Shown: positions 6,976 through 8,231 of the stretch, in pieces | How positions within the stretch are numbered: position 1 is the stretch's first letter | Layout: every line of letters begins with the position of its first letter | NCBI GenBank assembly: GCA_946631075.1 | Contig: CAMOZS010000065.1 | Coordinates: forward strand, 1-8,231 | DNA: 8,231 nucleotides | Source of the DNA: an uncultured Bacillota bacterium | GTDB lineage: Bacteria > Bacillota > Clostridia > Peptostreptococcales > Anaerovoracaceae | Direction of reading: 5' to 3' | The notes under the pieces: generated by a model | Seen by the model: the letters and a program-made list of their open reading frames with translations, nothing else | What the model was told of the DNA's origin: nothing | Database searches by the model: none | Program-made: the position numbers and the translations under genes

Positions 6976-7000
6976 ACATTAATTGTGTTGCAGTTTTTTT
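6968..7000 (+). terminator. Riboswitch expression platform: intrinsic terminator
   Basis: ACTGTATCACA (6968-6978) pairs with TGTGTTGCAGT (6984-6994) across a five-base loop, with one G-U and one U-U position. Seven T residues (6994-7000) follow. The 5' arm overlaps the 3' strand of aptamer helix P1 (6967-6974), so P1 and the terminator cannot both form. This fits a switch that terminates without ligand and reads through with it. Confidence 0.85.
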
Positions 7001-7007
7001 ATATTCA

Positions 7008-7014
7008 AAAGGTG
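7008..7014 (+). promoter_or_regulatory. Ribosome binding site of the antiporter
   Basis: AAAGGTGA matches part of the anti-Shine-Dalgarno complement and lies 6 nt before the ATG at 7021. Alternative in-frame ATGs at 7015 and 7027 are at 0 and 12 nt, so 7021 is the best-spaced start. The site lies just after the terminator T-run, so it is reached only by read-through transcripts. Confidence 0.65.
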
Positions 7015-7020
7015 ATGTGT

Positions 7021-7974
7021 ATGTTGATGGTATTGTTACAACTTGGGATTCTGGCCGGCGGATTCGTACTCCTGATCAAAGGGGCGGACATCTTCGTCAA
7101 GGGAGCATCCACGATAGCCCATAAGTTCGGGGTACCCCAGATCATCATCGGCCTGACCATCGTCGCCATGGGAACCAGCGCTCCGGAGGCTGCAGTCAGC
7201 ATCAGTGCGGCCCTGTCCGGAAACGCGGACATCACCATCGGCAATGTGGTCGGCAGCAATATCATGAACATCCTGATCATTCTGGGCATTACTGCTCTGG
7301 TTGCTCCGCTGATCGTTGAACGGAGCGCGGTGAAGGTCGACATGCCGGTCATGCTGGGAGCTACGCTGCTCCTGCTGCCTTTTGGAATGGTCGGCAGCAA
7401 TGTGGACCGGATCGAGGGCCTGACCCTTCTGGCTGTGTTTGCGGGCTATATGATCTATCTCTTCCGCCAAGCCATGCGAAGCCGTGATGAAGAAGCGGAG
7501 AACCGACCGACATATGGTCAGGGAAATGTCTGGACCATGGTATTCCTAACGGCATTAGGTCTTGCCCTGATCGTTTTCGGCAGTAAGCTCACCGTCAGCG
7601 CCGCTACAGAGATCGCGGAGTTCCTGGGGGTGAGCCAGAGGATGATCGGTCTGACCGTCGTCGCCTTCGGAACGTCCCTTCCGGAGCTGGTCACTTCCGT
7701 GACTGCCGCAAGGAGAGGGAACACGGGCATCGCCATCGGAAACATCGTCGGAAGCAACATCTTTAATATCCTTTTCGTTACGGGCCTTACGGCCGCCATC
7801 ACTCCGATCGCCTTTCTCAGCACATTCACATTCGACCTGCTGGTCGCGGCCTTCGCCGCGCTGATCCTGTGGCTGTTTTCATGGAAATTCAACAGCCTCA
7901 GCCGTATCTGCGGGCTTATATTCGTTCTGCTCTACGCGGCCTATTTCGTGGTGGTCGTGCTGGATCTGGTGTAA
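7021..7974 (+). CDS. CaCA-family cation antiporter (YrbG-like), probable Mn2+ exporter
   Basis: The 317-residue membrane protein belongs to the Ca2+/cation antiporter superfamily, with two inverted halves. The first alpha-repeat has GTSAPE (E56) and GNVVGSN (G74-N80). The second has GTSLPE (E222) and GNIVGSN (G240-N246). These glutamates and Asn/Ser residues line the ion site in structural relatives. About ten hydrophobic spans are visible, with a charged cytoplasmic loop around residues 150-165 (MRSRDEEAENR) between the halves. Family annotation would call it a calcium/sodium antiporter. The yybP-ykoY riboswitch upstream suggests instead that it answers to, and exports, Mn2+; some families controlled by this riboswitch (MntP, TerC, P-type ATPases) are Mn2+ exporters. 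That substrate is inference. The unit has its own promoter and its own terminator downstream. Confidence 0.92.
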   Translation: MLMVLLQLGILAGGFVLLIKGADIFVKGASTIAHKFGVPQIIIGLTIVAMGTSAPEAAVSISAALSGNADITIGNVVGSNIMNILIILGITALVAPLIVERSAVKVDMPVMLGATLLLLPFGMVGSNVDRIEGLTLLAVFAGYMIYLFRQAMRSRDEEAENRPTYGQGNVWTMVFLTALGLALIVFGSKLTVSAATEIAEFLGVSQRMIGLTVVAFGTSLPELVTSVTAARRGNTGIAIGNIVGSNIFNILFVTGLTAAITPIAFLSTFTFDLLVAAFAALILWLFSWKFNSLSRICGLIFVLLYAAYFVVVVLDLV

Positions 7975-7994
7975 TATTAAGAATATGCAGCGGA

Positions 7995-8019
7995 AACCGC
8001 CCGTCGGGCGGTTATTTTG
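7995..8019 (+). terminator. Intrinsic terminator after the antiporter
   Basis: AACCGCCC (7995-8002) and GGGCGGTT (8006-8013) form a perfect GC-rich 8-bp stem with loop GTC, followed by ATTTTG. It begins 20 nt after the antiporter stop. Confidence 0.88.
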
Positions 8020-8079
8020 ATGTCATGATACTCGAGCGTTCCAGAGGCCGCCGGCAGGAAAGTCAAGGCTTCCAAGACA

Positions 8080-8116
8080 TGACGATTTTAGTGAAGCCGT
8101 CCACCGGAAATCGTCA
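8080..8116. repeat. Palindrome-bounded element A (37 bp)
   Basis: TGACGATTT (8080-8088) is inverted as AAATCGTCA (8108-8116), a perfect 9-bp stem around a 19-base centre. The same arms occur 84 bp downstream (element B) around a different centre. The flanks are also alike: ATG begins the left arm of both, and AC then TTTGG follow the right arm of both. No known element was recognised. Confidence 0.7.
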
Positions 8117-8162
8117 ACGTTTGGATGAGGGTTTTTTTGAAAAGGAAGGTAGGAGGCAAATA

Positions 8163-8231
8163 ATGACGATTTCTTTGTGTTGGTCGATTAATAATCGTCA
8201 ACTATTTGGGCGCCTGAAAAAACATGCTGCC
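8163..8231 (+). CDS. Possible small or partial gene, product unknown (runs off window)
   Basis: An ATG at 8163 is preceded 6 nt upstream by AGGAGG (8151-8156), the best Shine-Dalgarno match in the window, and the frame stays open for 23 codons to the edge (begins MTISLCWSINNRQ). The same frame is also open upstream to an ATG at 8025, with a further in-frame ATG at 8079, but these have no good ribosome site. The product resembles nothing I recognise. Its first codons coincide with the left arm of element B, so the start codon can be folded into a hairpin. Only translation signals support it; 69 bases are too few for a coding-bias judgement. Confidence 0.3.
   Translation, partial: MTISLCWSINNRQLFGRLKKHAA
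8164..8200. repeat. Palindrome-bounded element B (37 bp)
   Basis: TGACGATT (8164-8171) is inverted as AATCGTCA (8193-8200). Total length is the same as element A, and each arm is offset from its partner in A by exactly 84 bp. The centre differs in sequence from A. The arms are identical between A and B, so left arm A could also pair with right arm B, or left arm B with right arm A. The rest of 8020-8231 shows no RNA gene or recognisable element. Confidence 0.7.

Noticed and set aside
8079..8111. Start of an anaerobic sulfatase-maturase-like radical SAM protein (MTILVKPSTGN resembles that family's N-terminus)
   Set aside because: The CxxxCxxC motif that should follow is absent in all three frames, and the resemblance covers only about ten residues next to a palindrome that fixes many of the bases.
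8080..8116. Core site for the tyrosine recombinase encoded at 1903
   Set aside because: Xer-like and integrase core sites have arms of about 11 bp around 6-8 bp. Here the arms are 9 bp around 19 bp, and no sequence evidence links the two.
8125..8163. 12-codon frame MRVFLKRKVGGK ending in TAATG overlap with the ATG at 8163
   Set aside because: It has no ribosome site and is too short to judge; the overlap could be chance.
8080..8200. CRISPR array
   Set aside because: Only the short arms recur. The segment between them is the variable part, just two units are visible, and the repeat is an interrupted palindrome rather than a constant repeat with spacers.

Overview
The window looks like chromosomal DNA of a fairly GC-rich member of the Clostridia (Lachnospiraceae or a related family). 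The grounds are the gene set, Shine-Dalgarno-led genes packed on one strand, a MutL of the endonuclease type, and a MutL-MiaA-YnbB-type neighbourhood that is familiar in Firmicutes. No tRNA, rRNA, insertion sequence or CRISPR array was seen. Every credible gene is on the + strand.

Bases 1-5874 are one compact gene run. It holds the 3' part of mutL (mismatch repair), miaA (tRNA A37 prenylation), a complete tyrosine recombinase, a secreted protein with GLUG-type repeats, and a PLP enzyme of the methionine gamma-lyase/'aluminium resistance' (YnbB) family. Neighbours overlap or sit within 4 nt of each other (TGATG, a 22-nt overlap, a 4-nt gap, TAATG), so they are probably co-transcribed and translationally coupled. 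In many Firmicutes hfq lies between miaA and the ynbB-like gene. Here that space holds the recombinase and the secreted repeat protein. A candidate internal promoter in the 3' end of miaA could drive the last three genes separately. A perfect 10-bp hairpin (5911-5934) ends the run.

Bases 5986-6759 encode a membrane protein of the TVP38/DedA (VTT domain) family.

Bases 6831-7974 form a complete regulated unit: a promoter with an extended -10, a yybP-ykoY (Mn2+-sensing) riboswitch aptamer, an intrinsic terminator whose 5' arm overlaps the 3' strand of aptamer helix P1, and a CaCA-family cation antiporter gene. Family annotation alone would call the antiporter a Na+/Ca2+ exchanger. The riboswitch suggests that it exports Mn2+. 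A strong terminator follows (7995-8019).

Bases 8020-8231 hold no gene that can be named. They contain two 37-bp elements, each bounded by the inverted arms TGACGATT/AATCGTCA and spaced exactly 84 bp apart. The second begins on the start codon of a small open frame that has a good Shine-Dalgarno sequence and runs off the window. This is the least explained part of the window.
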